Below, one piece after another: positions 1-7,350 of a stretch of DNA of 64,000 nt. The first letter of the stretch is position 1, and every line of letters starts with the position of its first letter. This stretch comes from Betaproteobacteria bacterium HGW-Betaproteobacteria-1. GTDB taxonomy: Bacteria; Pseudomonadota; Gammaproteobacteria; Burkholderiales; Methylophilaceae. The position numbers and the translations under genes were made by a program. The stretch spans positions 124,001 to 188,000 of the forward strand of contig PHCX01000008.1 in NCBI GenBank assembly GCA_002842435.1. Direction: 5' to 3'. Below the pieces are notes generated by a model, which was given only the letters and a program-made list of their open reading frames with translations, did no database searches and was not told the DNA's origin.

Positions 1-1022
1 TTCGGACGCAGGTCGAAGTATTCACGGACCAAGCCAATAAGCACTTCATCCGACACCTTGCCGGTACCATAAGTTTCCACCATGACGCTGGTCGGTTGTG
101 CAACGCCGATGGCGTAGGAAACCTGCACCAGGCACCGGGTAGCAAGGCCGGCGGAGACAATGTTCTTGGCCACATAACGTGCAGCATAGGCAGCGGAACG
201 GTCGACCTTGGATGGATCCTTGCCGGAGAATGCACCGCCGCCGTGCGGGGCTGCACCACCGTAGGTGTCGACAATGATCTTGCGACCGGTCAGACCGCAA
301 TCGCCTTGCGGACCGCCGATGACGAAACGACCGGTCGGGTTGACCAGATACTTGATCTCGCCCTTGATCAGTTCCTTCGGCAGGATGGGCTTGATGATTT
401 CCTCAACCACCGCTTCGCGGATCTGGGCCAGTGTCATTTCCGGCGCATGTTGGGTAGAGAGCACGACCGTATCGATGGAATCCGGCTTGCCGTCGACATA
501 CTTCACTGTCACCTGACTCTTGGCATCAGGACGCAGCCAGGAAAGGCGGCCATCCTTGCGCAACTGGGACTGACGCTCGACCAGACGATGGGACAGCCAG
601 ATCGGCAAGGGCATCAACTGCGGTGTTTCTTCACACGCATAACCAAACATCAGGCCCTGGTCACCGGCACCCTGATCCAGCGGATCGTCTTCTGCCTTGT
701 CCACGCCCTGAGCGATGTCGGGAGACTGCTTGTCATAAGCCACCAGCACGGCACAACCCTTGTAATCGATACCGTAGTCGGTATTGTCATAGCCGATACG
801 CTTGACCGCTTCACGCGCGACTTTGATGTAATCGACATTGGCTGTGGTTGTGATTTCACCCGCCAGCACGATCAGGCCGGTATTGGCCAGCGTTTCCGCA
901 GCGACGCGCGCAGTCGGGTCCTGTTCAAGAATTGCATCAAGAATGCTGTCGGACACCTGGTCGGCCAGTTTGTCCGGATGGCCTTCGGAAACAGATTCGG
1001 AAGTAAAAAGATATTCGCTCAT
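1..1022 (-). CDS. metK: S-adenosylmethionine synthetase (partial, 3' end outside window)
   Basis: The enzyme makes S-adenosylmethionine from methionine and ATP. The minus-strand frame opens at an ATG whose complement is at 1020-1022 (protein starts [18 protein letters not shown]) and stays open to the window edge, giving about 340 of the usual ~385-390 residues. Family signatures seen are the GHPDKLADQ metal/ATP segment near the N terminus, the GAGDQG loop, and the glycine-rich GGGAFSGKD loop late in the visible part. It is divergent from the lpxL-like gene, with about 70 bp between starts. That spacer shows no SAM-riboswitch-like fold that I can recognise. The call is secure; only the C-terminal end is missing. 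Confidence 0.96.
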   Translation of the reverse strand, partial: MSEYLFTSESVSEGHPDKLADQVSDSILDAILEQDPTARVAAETLANTGLIVLAGEITTTANVDYIKVAREAVKRIGYDNTDYGIDYKGCAVLVAYDKQSPDIAQGVDKAEDDPLDQGAGDQGLMFGYACEETPQLMPLPIWLSHRLVERQSQLRKDGRLSWLRPDAKSQVTVKYVDGKPDSIDTVVLSTQHAPEMTLAQIREAVVEEIIKPILPKELIKGEIKYLVNPTGRFVIGGPQGDCGLTGRKIIVDTYGGAAPHGGGAFSGKDPSKVDRSAAYAARYVAKNIVSAGLATRCLVQVSYAIGVAQPTSVMVETYGTGKVSDEVLIGLVREYFDLRP

Positions 1023-1091
1023 GAGGTGCTCGGAAAAGGTTGGCAAAAGGTTGTTAGAATACCAAACTTGCTAACGTTCAAAAAGTATTTC

Positions 1092-1931
1092 ATGCTCAAA
1101 GCCTTGCTTCGCATCTTCGCCAGCCTGCCGCTTCCGGTGATACACGGGCTGGGCGTGATGTTCGGTTACCTGTACTTTCTTTTCTTCAGAAGACGCTTGC
1201 GCCGCACGCGGAGGAATCTCCGCTGGGTCAGGAATTCTCTTAGCCACAGGGATTACCGGCGCCTGATGCATGCCAGCATCCGCGAGACCGGCAAGGGCAT
1301 GCTGGAGACTTTCGCCATCTGGTTCAAGCCGGAGGCGTCCGTATTGAAACTGGTGCGCAAATGCAAAGGCTGGGAGCACGTTGAAGCAGCGCACGCCAAA
1401 GGCAAGGGCATCATCTTTCTGACACCTCATCTCGGCTGTTATGAGATAACCGCCATTTACTATGCCTCGCACTACCCGATCAGCGTACTCTTCAAACCAC
1501 CGCGCAACCCCGAACTCGGCAAACTGGTAGAAGAAGGTCGCCAGCGCACTCATATCACGCTGGCTCCAACCAACATGAGCGGCATACGCACCTTGCTGAA
1601 AACCCTGAAAAAAGGCGAGGCAGTCGGCATCCTGCCGGACCAGGTGCCGGAAGAGAACGAAGGCGAATGGGCCAGTTTCTTCGGCAGACAAGCCTACACC
1701 ATGACGCTGGTCGGCAAACTGGCAGAATCCACGGGGGCAACCGTGCTACTCGCTTTCGGCGAGCGACTGCCATTGGGACGCGGCTATGTAATTCATATCG
1801 AACCCCTGGATCCTGAAGGCAAACTCGCCGCCGCACCAACGCCGCAAGACGTCAATGACGGCATAGAACGTCTGGTGCGCCAATGTCCGCAACAGTATCT
1901 CTGGAGCTACGGCCGTTTCAAGCGGCCCTGA
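1092..1931 (+). CDS. lpxL: Lysophospholipid/lipid A acyltransferase (LpxL/HtrB family)
   Basis: A 279-residue inner-membrane acyltransferase of the LpxL/LpxM (HtrB) family, which adds secondary acyl chains to Kdo2-lipid A. One hydrophobic N-terminal segment (about residues 10-35) is followed by an arginine-rich stretch and the catalytic HX4E motif (HLGCYE). An ILPDQVPEENEG segment, typical of the family, comes later. The start is set at the ATG at 1092 because family members begin directly before the hydrophobic segment; the frame is open further upstream, but that part lies antisense to metK. It precedes dapF by 43 bp, so co-transcription is likely. The exact acyl specificity (LpxL or LpxM) cannot be told from sequence alone. 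Confidence 0.88.
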   Translation: MLKALLRIFASLPLPVIHGLGVMFGYLYFLFFRRRLRRTRRNLRWVRNSLSHRDYRRLMHASIRETGKGMLETFAIWFKPEASVLKLVRKCKGWEHVEAAHAKGKGIIFLTPHLGCYEITAIYYASHYPISVLFKPPRNPELGKLVEEGRQRTHITLAPTNMSGIRTLLKTLKKGEAVGILPDQVPEENEGEWASFFGRQAYTMTLVGKLAESTGATVLLAFGERLPLGRGYVIHIEPLDPEGKLAAAPTPQDVNDGIERLVRQCPQQYLWSYGRFKRP

Positions 1932-1974
1932 CATGTCCTACAATGCTAGCTAACCTTTCAATTCAAAACTGTTT

Positions 1975-2832
1975 ATGACGCTAAAGTTCACCAAAATGCA
2001 TGGAATCGGCAACGATTTTGTTGTAATTGACGCCATCTCCCATAAAATTGCGCTCAGTGCAGCGCAGATTCGCCTGATTGCCGATCGCCATTTCGGCGTA
2101 GGTTGCGACCAACTGTTGTTGGTAGAACAACCTTCCGGCAAGTTCGCCAATGTGGATTTCCGCTACCGCATCTTCAATGCTGATGGCGGCGAGGTCGAAC
2201 AATGCGGCAATGGCGCGCGCTGCTTCGTCAAATTCGTGCACGAAAAGCAGTTGACCGACAAACGCAGCATCGACGTGGAAACAGCGCGCGGCATCATCAC
2301 CCTGCAATTACAGGATGATGGCCAGGTCACCGTCAACATGGGGGCGCCCGACTTTCAGCCCGCCAACATCCCATTTGTCGCGGAAGCTACAGCCGATCTC
2401 CACGCACTCGACCTCGGGGCAGAGTTCATTGATGTTTGCGCCGTATCCATGGGCAACCCGCATGCAGTTCAGATCATTGAGGATGTCGATCGCGCCGCGG
2501 TGGAAACGCAGGGTCCGCTGATCGAGTCACACCCGCGCTTTCCGCAACGCGTCAACGCAGGTTTCATGCAAATCGTCGATCCGCATCACATCAGGCTGCG
2601 CGTGTTCGAGCGTGGCAGCGGAGAAACCCTGGCTTGCGGCTCGGGTGCCTGCGCCGCAGTTGTCAGCGGCATCCGGCTCAGGCTGCTGCAATCACCAGTC
2701 CGTGTCAGCATGCGCGGCGGCGAGCTCAACATCAGCTGGAATGGTGACCAAACCCCGGTATGGATGACCGGACCAGCCACCACCGTATTCGAAGGCGAAA
2801 TGGATATTGGCGCCTTGACAGTTGAAGCTTAG
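1975..2832 (+). CDS. dapF: Diaminopimelate epimerase
   Basis: Interconverts LL- and meso-diaminopimelate in the lysine and peptidoglycan pathway; cytosolic and cofactor-free. The 285-residue protein has the two catalytic cysteines in their usual settings: C77 in EQCGNGARC and C221 in LACGSGACA. The N-terminal [12 protein letters not shown] signature and the ERGSGET segment just before the second cysteine also match. Length is normal. Position between an lpxL-like gene and DUF484/xerC is the common betaproteobacterial arrangement (dapF-DUF484-xerC). Very secure call. Confidence 0.97.
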   Translation: MTLKFTKMHGIGNDFVVIDAISHKIALSAAQIRLIADRHFGVGCDQLLLVEQPSGKFANVDFRYRIFNADGGEVEQCGNGARCFVKFVHEKQLTDKRSIDVETARGIITLQLQDDGQVTVNMGAPDFQPANIPFVAEATADLHALDLGAEFIDVCAVSMGNPHAVQIIEDVDRAAVETQGPLIESHPRFPQRVNAGFMQIVDPHHIRLRVFERGSGETLACGSGACAAVVSGIRLRLLQSPVRVSMRGGELNISWNGDQTPVWMTGPATTVFEGEMDIGALTVEA

Positions 2833-2842
2833 AATTAAATAA

Positions 2843-2929
2843 GGGTGCCTCGAAAAACTGTCACGAGCAGACACAGTGCAAGGAAGCGGCGCCGCAATCC
2901 GTTCGCCCAGTAGGTTTTTCGAGGTACCC
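2843..2929. repeat. 87-bp inverted-repeat (MITE-like) element in the dapF-DUF484 spacer
   Basis: The arms GGGTGCCTCGAAAAAC (2843-2858) and its near-perfect complement ending at 2929 match at 15 of 16 positions and enclose about 54 bp. It fills almost the whole 116-bp spacer between two otherwise tightly packed genes, leaving only the ribosome-binding site of the next gene outside. No coding capacity and no T-run, so it does not look like a plain terminator. It may be a small non-autonomous repeat or a long hairpin in the transcript. No second copy was noticed in this window. Confidence 0.55.
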
Positions 2930-2948
2930 ATAAACATCACAGGGAGTC

Positions 2949-3632
2949 ATGATGCAATTATCCGAAGAAGCATTACCAAGCGCAGAAGAAGTTGCGGCCT
3001 ATTTACACAAGAACCCGCAATTTTTCGAACACCACGCCGCATTGCTGACGGAACTCTACCTGCCCAGCCCGCATGGTGGTGGCACAGTGTCGCTGGCCGA
3101 ACGTCAGCAGCTGACCCAGCGCGACAGAATCCGTGTACTGGAGGCCAAAGTTTCCGAATTCCTGCAATATGGCCGTGAAAATGACCTAATCAGCGAAAAG
3201 GTTCATCGCCTGAGCCTGGGCCTGCTGGCCGCACCCAATCTCGAGGTATTGGTGCAGCTATTGATGCAGGACCTGCGCGACAGCTTCTCAGTCCCGCATG
3301 TCGGGCTGCGGTTGTGGTCCAACCCAAAAGATAGCATCGATGCCTGCAATGAAGTTTTCAAGCCTATTGATGCTGAACTACGTAGTTGGGCACAAGGCTT
3401 GGTCGAGCCATACTGCGGCCATCGGCCGGGCCTGGAACTGGACAGCTGGTTTGGTGAGAACGCTGCTCCCAAGTCGTTTGCATTGATCGCACTACGCAGC
3501 GACAAGGTTTCCGGCCTGCTGGCCATTGCCTCTGAAGATGAAAAACGCTTCCACCCTGAAATGGGTACCCAATACCTGACCCGTATCGGCGAACTGGTCA
3601 GCGCGGCCCTCCTGCGCCATACGGAGCAATAG
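2949..3632 (+). CDS. DUF484 family protein
   Basis: A 227-residue protein of the DUF484 family (YigA-like in enterics). Family members have an N-terminal helical part with a coiled-coil feel (here about residues 1-90, including the VAAYLHKNPQFFEHH motif) and a C-terminal GAF-like domain. The biochemical role is not established. The gene sits between dapF and xerC, with only 11 bp to the xerC start, as is conserved in many proteobacteria, so a link to XerC expression or chromosome maintenance is often suspected by association only. Two adjacent ATG codons (2949, 2952) are possible starts after a GGGAG ribosome-binding site. Confidence 0.88.
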   Translation: MMQLSEEALPSAEEVAAYLHKNPQFFEHHAALLTELYLPSPHGGGTVSLAERQQLTQRDRIRVLEAKVSEFLQYGRENDLISEKVHRLSLGLLAAPNLEVLVQLLMQDLRDSFSVPHVGLRLWSNPKDSIDACNEVFKPIDAELRSWAQGLVEPYCGHRPGLELDSWFGENAAPKSFALIALRSDKVSGLLAIASEDEKRFHPEMGTQYLTRIGELVSAALLRHTEQ

Positions 3633-3643
3633 GCGCCAGCTCG

Positions 3644-4519
3644 GTGGACTACCTTGCCGGTTACCTTGAACATCTGGCATTCGAGCGCGGACTCAGCCCG
3701 CTGACACGGGAAAATTATGCACGCGACATCCGGCTGCTGCTCACGCTGGCAGACAAAACACCGCTGAATGACCTGACCAGCAACCACATCCGCCGCTTCA
3801 TCGGCAATGTGCATGGCCGAGGCACCGGCGGCAAAAGCATTGCCCGCCATTTGTCAGCCTGGCGCGGATTCTTCGACTACCTGATCCAGCGCCACGGCTT
3901 CAGCAATAACCCCTGTACCGGCATGCGCGCCCCCAAAAGCCCGAAGTCGTTGCCACAGGCCTTGTCTTCCGACCAGGCCATCCAATTGGTGACAATAGAA
4001 GGCGATGAGCCGCTAACCCTGCGCGATCGCGCCATCCTTGAATTATTTTATTCCTCCGGTCTGCGCCTCGCCGAACTGGTTGGCTTGAATATCGACGCTC
4101 TCAACTTTGCCGAAGGCACCGTTATTGTCACCGGCAAGGGCAGCAAGACCCGCATCGTGCCTGTCGGCAGCCATGCCACACAGGCCATCCGCAACTGGCT
4201 TGGCATCCGCAACACCATGACACCAGCAGAAGAAACTGCCCTGTTCGTCAATCAGCGCGGCAAACGTATCAGCGCACGCGCCGTGCAATACCGCATCAAG
4301 GAATGGGCAATCAAGCAGGGGATCAGCAGCGATGTGCACCCGCACATGCTGCGTCACAGTTTTGCCAGCCATGTGCTGCAATCCAGCGGCGACTTGCGCG
4401 CCGTGCAGGAGATGCTGGGACACGCCAATATCAGCACGACCCAGGTATATACGCATCTCGACTTCCAGCATCTCGCCAAAGTTTATGACGCCGCACACCC
4501 GCGGGCGAAGAAGAAATAA
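3644..4519 (+). CDS. xerC: Tyrosine recombinase XerC
   Basis: Site-specific tyrosine recombinase that, with XerD, resolves chromosome dimers at dif. The 291-residue protein starts at a GTG (MDYLAGYLEHLAFERG). It has an N-terminal SAM-like core-binding domain (about 1-90) and a catalytic domain with the complete active set: R141, K165, H234, R237, H260 and nucleophile Y269 (QVYTHL). The dapF-DUF484-xerC context and typical length favour chromosomal XerC over a phage or integron integrase. It is the last gene of the run; about 200 bp without a gene separate it from sodB. Confidence 0.95.
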   Translation: MDYLAGYLEHLAFERGLSPLTRENYARDIRLLLTLADKTPLNDLTSNHIRRFIGNVHGRGTGGKSIARHLSAWRGFFDYLIQRHGFSNNPCTGMRAPKSPKSLPQALSSDQAIQLVTIEGDEPLTLRDRAILELFYSSGLRLAELVGLNIDALNFAEGTVIVTGKGSKTRIVPVGSHATQAIRNWLGIRNTMTPAEETALFVNQRGKRISARAVQYRIKEWAIKQGISSDVHPHMLRHSFASHVLQSSGDLRAVQEMLGHANISTTQVYTHLDFQHLAKVYDAAHPRAKKK

Positions 4520-4721
4520 CCATCGTTTCTGGATTTTAGTTCCGGCATAACGCGATTAAACTCGTATTAGCCTCATGGCGCTGTGGCTCCAACATCATGC
4601 CCGACAGGGGAACAAAATGCGTCAGTTAACCCACGAACTCTTATCTGTCATGAAACTATGGCAAAATAAGGGCATCAAATTTGCTTGTCTGTAATGTCAA
4701 TTCAACTTCTAGGAAATCACA

Positions 4722-5303
4722 ATGGAACATCAATTACCCCCACTACCCTATGCCAAAGACGCACTTGCACCGGTCATCTCCGCCGAAACCATCGAATATC
4801 ATTACGGCAAACACCATCAAACCTATGTAACCAACCTCAACAACCTGATCAAGGGCACCGAGTTCGAAAACGCCACATTGGAAGAAATTGTCATGAAGTC
4901 TACAGGTGGCATTTTCAACAATGCGGCCCAAGTCTGGAACCACACTTTCTACTGGAACGGCCTCAAGCCGAACGGCGGCGGCGCGCCCAAGGGCGAACTG
5001 GCAGCTGCCATCGACAAGGCTTTCGGCTCATTCGATGAATTCAAGAAGCAATTCAGCCAGAAAGCCATTACCACCTTCGGCTCCGGCTGGGCATGGCTGG
5101 TCAAGAACAAGGACGGCTCACTCAGCCTGGAAAGCACCAGCAACGCTGCGAATCCGATGACCGGCGGCCAGACTCCTCTGCTGACCATCGACGTCTGGGA
5201 ACATGCCTACTATGTCGATTACCGTAACGCGCGCCCCAAGTACGTCGAAGAATTCTGGAGCATCATCAACTGGGATTTCGTTGAAGCCAACTTCAAGGGC
5301 TAA
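4722..5303 (+). CDS. sodB: Superoxide dismutase [Fe]
   Basis: Converts superoxide to hydrogen peroxide and oxygen in the cytosol. The 193-residue protein carries the four metal ligands H27, H74, D157 and H161 ([13 protein letters not shown]). Glutamine at residue 70 just before VWNH is the iron-type arrangement. No signal peptide is visible. An AGGAAATC ribosome-binding site lies before the ATG. It is monocistronic: a strong hairpin terminator follows about 30 bp after the stop. The upstream 200 bp hold no gene; a candidate promoter there is not clear enough to call. Confidence 0.96.
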   Translation: MEHQLPPLPYAKDALAPVISAETIEYHYGKHHQTYVTNLNNLIKGTEFENATLEEIVMKSTGGIFNNAAQVWNHTFYWNGLKPNGGGAPKGELAAAIDKAFGSFDEFKKQFSQKAITTFGSGWAWLVKNKDGSLSLESTSNAANPMTGGQTPLLTIDVWEHAYYVDYRNARPKYVEEFWSIINWDFVEANFKG

Positions 5304-5333
5304 TCCCTACGTATAGATTGCTGACGAAATGAC

Positions 5334-5362
5334 AAAAGGCCGCATGTGCGGCCTTTTGTTTT
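5334..5362 (+). terminator. Rho-independent terminator after sodB
   Basis: Arms AAAAGGCCGCA and TGCGGCCTTTT form a perfect GC-rich hairpin followed by GTTTTG. It lies about 30 bp past the sodB stop and before the hydrolase gene. Confidence 0.9.
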
Positions 5363-5446
5363 GCCCGTCAAAGCATTGTAGAATCAGCCTTTATTCCTGC
5401 GCAGACGACATCAGGCGCAACCATACTCAACCGCACTGGACCAACC

Positions 5447-6184
5447 ATGAACATACAAAGTGAATTCATCGATCTCGATACGCCGACCGGCATCATGCGT
5501 ACCTACATTCACCGGCCCGTCGCCGCAGGCAGCTACCCGGTCATCCTGTTCTATTCGGAGATCTTCCAGCAGACCGGCCCAATCGAGCGTGCAGCCAAAA
5601 TCATGGCTGGCCACGGCTACGCTGTGCTGGTACCGGAAGTGTTCCATGAACTGAACCCGATCGGCACCGTGCTGGCCTATGACGATGCCGGCCGCGACAA
5701 GGGCAATGCCGACAAATCGGCAAAGGATGTACAAGGTTACGACACGGATAATGCCGCCATGATTGCCTGGGTCAAAAAACAAGCCTGGTGCAACGGCCGG
5801 ATCGGCGCCATGGGTTTCTGCATCGGCGGCCACTTGGCCTTCCGAGCTGCCCTGCAGCCTGAAGTCGAAGCCACCGCCTGCTTCTACGCCACCGACCTGC
5901 ACACCAATGTCATCCCCAACAAGCCGGGGCAGCACAGCATGGAACGTCTGGCCGACATCAAGGGTGAACTGCTGATGATCTGGGGCAAACAGGACAACCA
6001 CATCCCGACCGAAGGCCGCGCTGCGGTTTACCAAAAACTGACCGCAGCCAACCTGACTTTCACCTGGCACGAGTTCAATGCCCAGCATGCCTTCATGCGC
6101 GATGAAGGCGAGCGCTACGACCCGCAGCTAGCCATGACCGGCTACCAGCTGGCGCTGGACATGTTCAGAAGAAAATTTGCCTGA
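5447..6184 (+). CDS. Dienelactone hydrolase family protein
   Basis: A 245-residue alpha/beta hydrolase of the dienelactone hydrolase family. The catalytic triad is visible as C125 in GFCIGGH, D183 in KQDNHIP and H214 in NAQHAF. No signal peptide, so it is cytosolic. The natural substrate is unknown: no chlorocatechol or aromatic pathway genes are near, so a role as true carboxymethylenebutenolidase is not supported by context. Its last 57 bp overlap, on the opposite strand, the 3' end of the manganese exporter gene; its own C terminus (MFRRKFA) looks natural. Confidence 0.88.
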   Translation: MNIQSEFIDLDTPTGIMRTYIHRPVAAGSYPVILFYSEIFQQTGPIERAAKIMAGHGYAVLVPEVFHELNPIGTVLAYDDAGRDKGNADKSAKDVQGYDTDNAAMIAWVKKQAWCNGRIGAMGFCIGGHLAFRAALQPEVEATACFYATDLHTNVIPNKPGQHSMERLADIKGELLMIWGKQDNHIPTEGRAAVYQKLTAANLTFTWHEFNAQHAFMRDEGERYDPQLAMTGYQLALDMFRRKFA

Positions 6185-6679
6185 TTTCACCGGGATGCGA
6201 TGTGCCAGTTTCTCGCCGACCAGTACAGCCGGCACATTGGCAATCATCATGCCCAATGTCGTGCCCATCACCACCAGGAAAAAAGCCTGATACTGCGCCG
6301 CCAGCGCCACTGTCGCTATCTGCGTCTTGTCGCCCATTTCCGCCAGAAAGAAAGTCAGCAAGGTGGTGCCGAAGACGCTCAGATGGCTAATGCTGACCGC
6401 CTCAGTGTCATCCAGCTTGTCCGGAATCAGAATCCAGCCCGCCATCAGCACAAAGGAAATGCCCAGCACCCAGCGCAAGGCATCCGGTGGCAAGAGTGTC
6501 GTCAGCCATGTGCCGAGCAAACCGGCCAACGCATGATTGGCGATGGTAGCGAGCAGAATGCCCAGAATAATGGTCCAGGGTTTTTTGTATCGTGCCGCCA
6601 GCAGGAATGCCAGCAGTTGCGTCTTGTCGCCGATCTCTGCCAATGCGACGACGCCAGTTGATACGAGAAATGCTTCCAT
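6128..6679 (-). CDS. UPF0016/GDT1-family Mn2+ exporter, C terminus truncated
   Basis: A membrane protein of the UPF0016 (GDT1/TMEM165, MneA-like) family of Mn2+/Ca2+ transporters. Both hallmark motifs are present: EIGDKTQ in the first half and EMGDKTQ in the second. The start is the ATG at 6679 (MEAFLVSTGVVALAEIGDKT), preceded by GGAG. The family normally ends with a sixth membrane helix after KIPLK-like residues. Here the frame diverges after HRIPVK and ends in a polar, hydrolase-antisense tail (57 bp overlapping the hydrolase gene), so about one helix is missing. A Mn2+ riboswitch precedes the gene and supports manganese export. Whether this shortened form works is unknown. Confidence 0.87.
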   Translation of the reverse strand: MEAFLVSTGVVALAEIGDKTQLLAFLLAARYKKPWTIILGILLATIANHALAGLLGTWLTTLLPPDALRWVLGISFVLMAGWILIPDKLDDTEAVSISHLSVFGTTLLTFFLAEMGDKTQIATVALAAQYQAFFLVVMGTTLGMMIANVPAVLVGEKLAHRIPVKSGKFSSEHVQRQLVAGHG

Positions 6680-6734
6680 GAATGAGCTCCGGCCGGAGTT
6701 AACCAAAGACCGCGCTGAACCCAGCCACGAAGCA

Positions 6735-6858
6735 GCGCAGTCAATGGTCTCGCCAAGTCATGCAGTACTGGCATGAAACGCTTACGCCATGGCCGAAAGC
6801 CAAGTATGTTGACGCAAGCCCTTTGCCGTCGGCAAAGGAGGCTACTCCCCAATGAGTG
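6735..6858 (-). promoter_or_regulatory. yybP-ykoY manganese riboswitch
   Basis: Read on the minus strand, the conserved blocks appear in order: GGGGAGTAGC near 6845-6855, GTCAACATACT in the middle (about 6804-6814) and GGCGAGACC at 6746-6754. Paired stems lie between them. This is the yybP-ykoY consensus, known to sense Mn2+. It ends about 60 bp before the UPF0016 exporter start, so it should turn the exporter on when manganese is high. Confidence 0.9.
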
Positions 6859-6863
6859 TCCGC

Positions 6864-6892
6864 ATTCTACTCGCGGCCTGTGCCAGCGTCAA
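6864..6892 (-). promoter_or_regulatory. Sigma-70 promoter of the Mn riboswitch/exporter transcript
   Basis: On the minus strand, TTGACG (6887-6892), a 17-bp spacer and TAGAAT (6864-6869). The expected start near 6857 is exactly where the riboswitch begins. Confidence 0.75.
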
Positions 6893-6934
6893 AAGTTGGT
6901 AGCATGGGTTACCTTACGCCCGACTCAAGCCCTT

Positions 6935-6978
6935 TTGGCGCTTTTGCAAAGCTCTGCTAAAATGCAATCATGTTGCAT
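6935..6978 (+). promoter_or_regulatory. Promoter with operator-like palindrome over the +1 of the small CxxC gene
   Basis: TTGGCG (6935-6940), a 17-bp spacer and TAAAAT (6958-6963) predict a start at about 6970, the A of the ATG of the small gene; the mRNA would then be leaderless. A palindrome ATGCAA-5 bp-TTGCAT (6962-6978) covers the -10 and the start. That is the place expected for a repressor site; a zinc-responsive regulator is a guess from the ZnuD-like gene downstream. Confidence 0.5.
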
Positions 6979-7284
6979 AGAATTGTTCTTGCTTTCGCGC
7001 TGACCTTCCTGCTTGGCTTCGGCCAGCAGAGCGCCCTGCTGCACGAAGTTTCCCACCTGGCCGACCTCGATCCGCTATCGCAACAACAGGATCAGACGGC
7101 GCAACATGCAGCAAACTGTGAACACTGCCTGAGCATCAGCCATTTTTCCGGTACCATCCCCAGCAGCTTCCACTTCGATTTTGATCAGCAGTCAATTGAA
7201 GAGCATGCAATCTCAGGAGGCCGGTATTACATACCTGAATTTTCACAAACCTACGCAGCACGCGCACCTCCTTTACTCATTTAG
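6970..7284 (+). CDS. Small exported His/Cys protein upstream of ZnuD-like receptor
   Basis: A 104-residue protein with an N-terminal hydrophobic, signal-like segment (MLHRIVLAFALTFLLGFG). It then has a histidine-rich region with a C-x2-C motif (NCEHC) around residues 50-57 and several histidines (HEVSH, HAANCEHC, SHFSG). This could bind metal in the periplasm. It resembles the small DUF2946-type proteins that often precede metal-related TonB receptors, but I do not claim membership. It lies 66 bp upstream of the TonB receptor with a small hairpin (CAGCCGT/ACGGCTG, about 7302-7318) between, so the two are likely one transcript. Start chosen at the ATG matching the predicted promoter +1. Confidence 0.6.
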   Translation: MLHRIVLAFALTFLLGFGQQSALLHEVSHLADLDPLSQQQDQTAQHAANCEHCLSISHFSGTIPSSFHFDFDQQSIEEHAISGGRYYIPEFSQTYAARAPPLLI

Positions 7285-7350
7285 CAAATCCCTGGAGCAG
7301 CCGTCGAACGGCTGATATCCGTTTCTGCCTGTTTGCACAATGAGGTTCAT

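Noticed and set aside
96-1091. Open frame extending the lpxL-like gene far upstream, to a 611-residue product
   Set aside because: It lies fully antisense to metK, whose protein is clearly conserved; the acyltransferase family begins at about 1092.
1023-1091. SAM-sensing riboswitch before metK
   Set aside because: The spacer is too short and shows none of the conserved SAM-riboswitch blocks.
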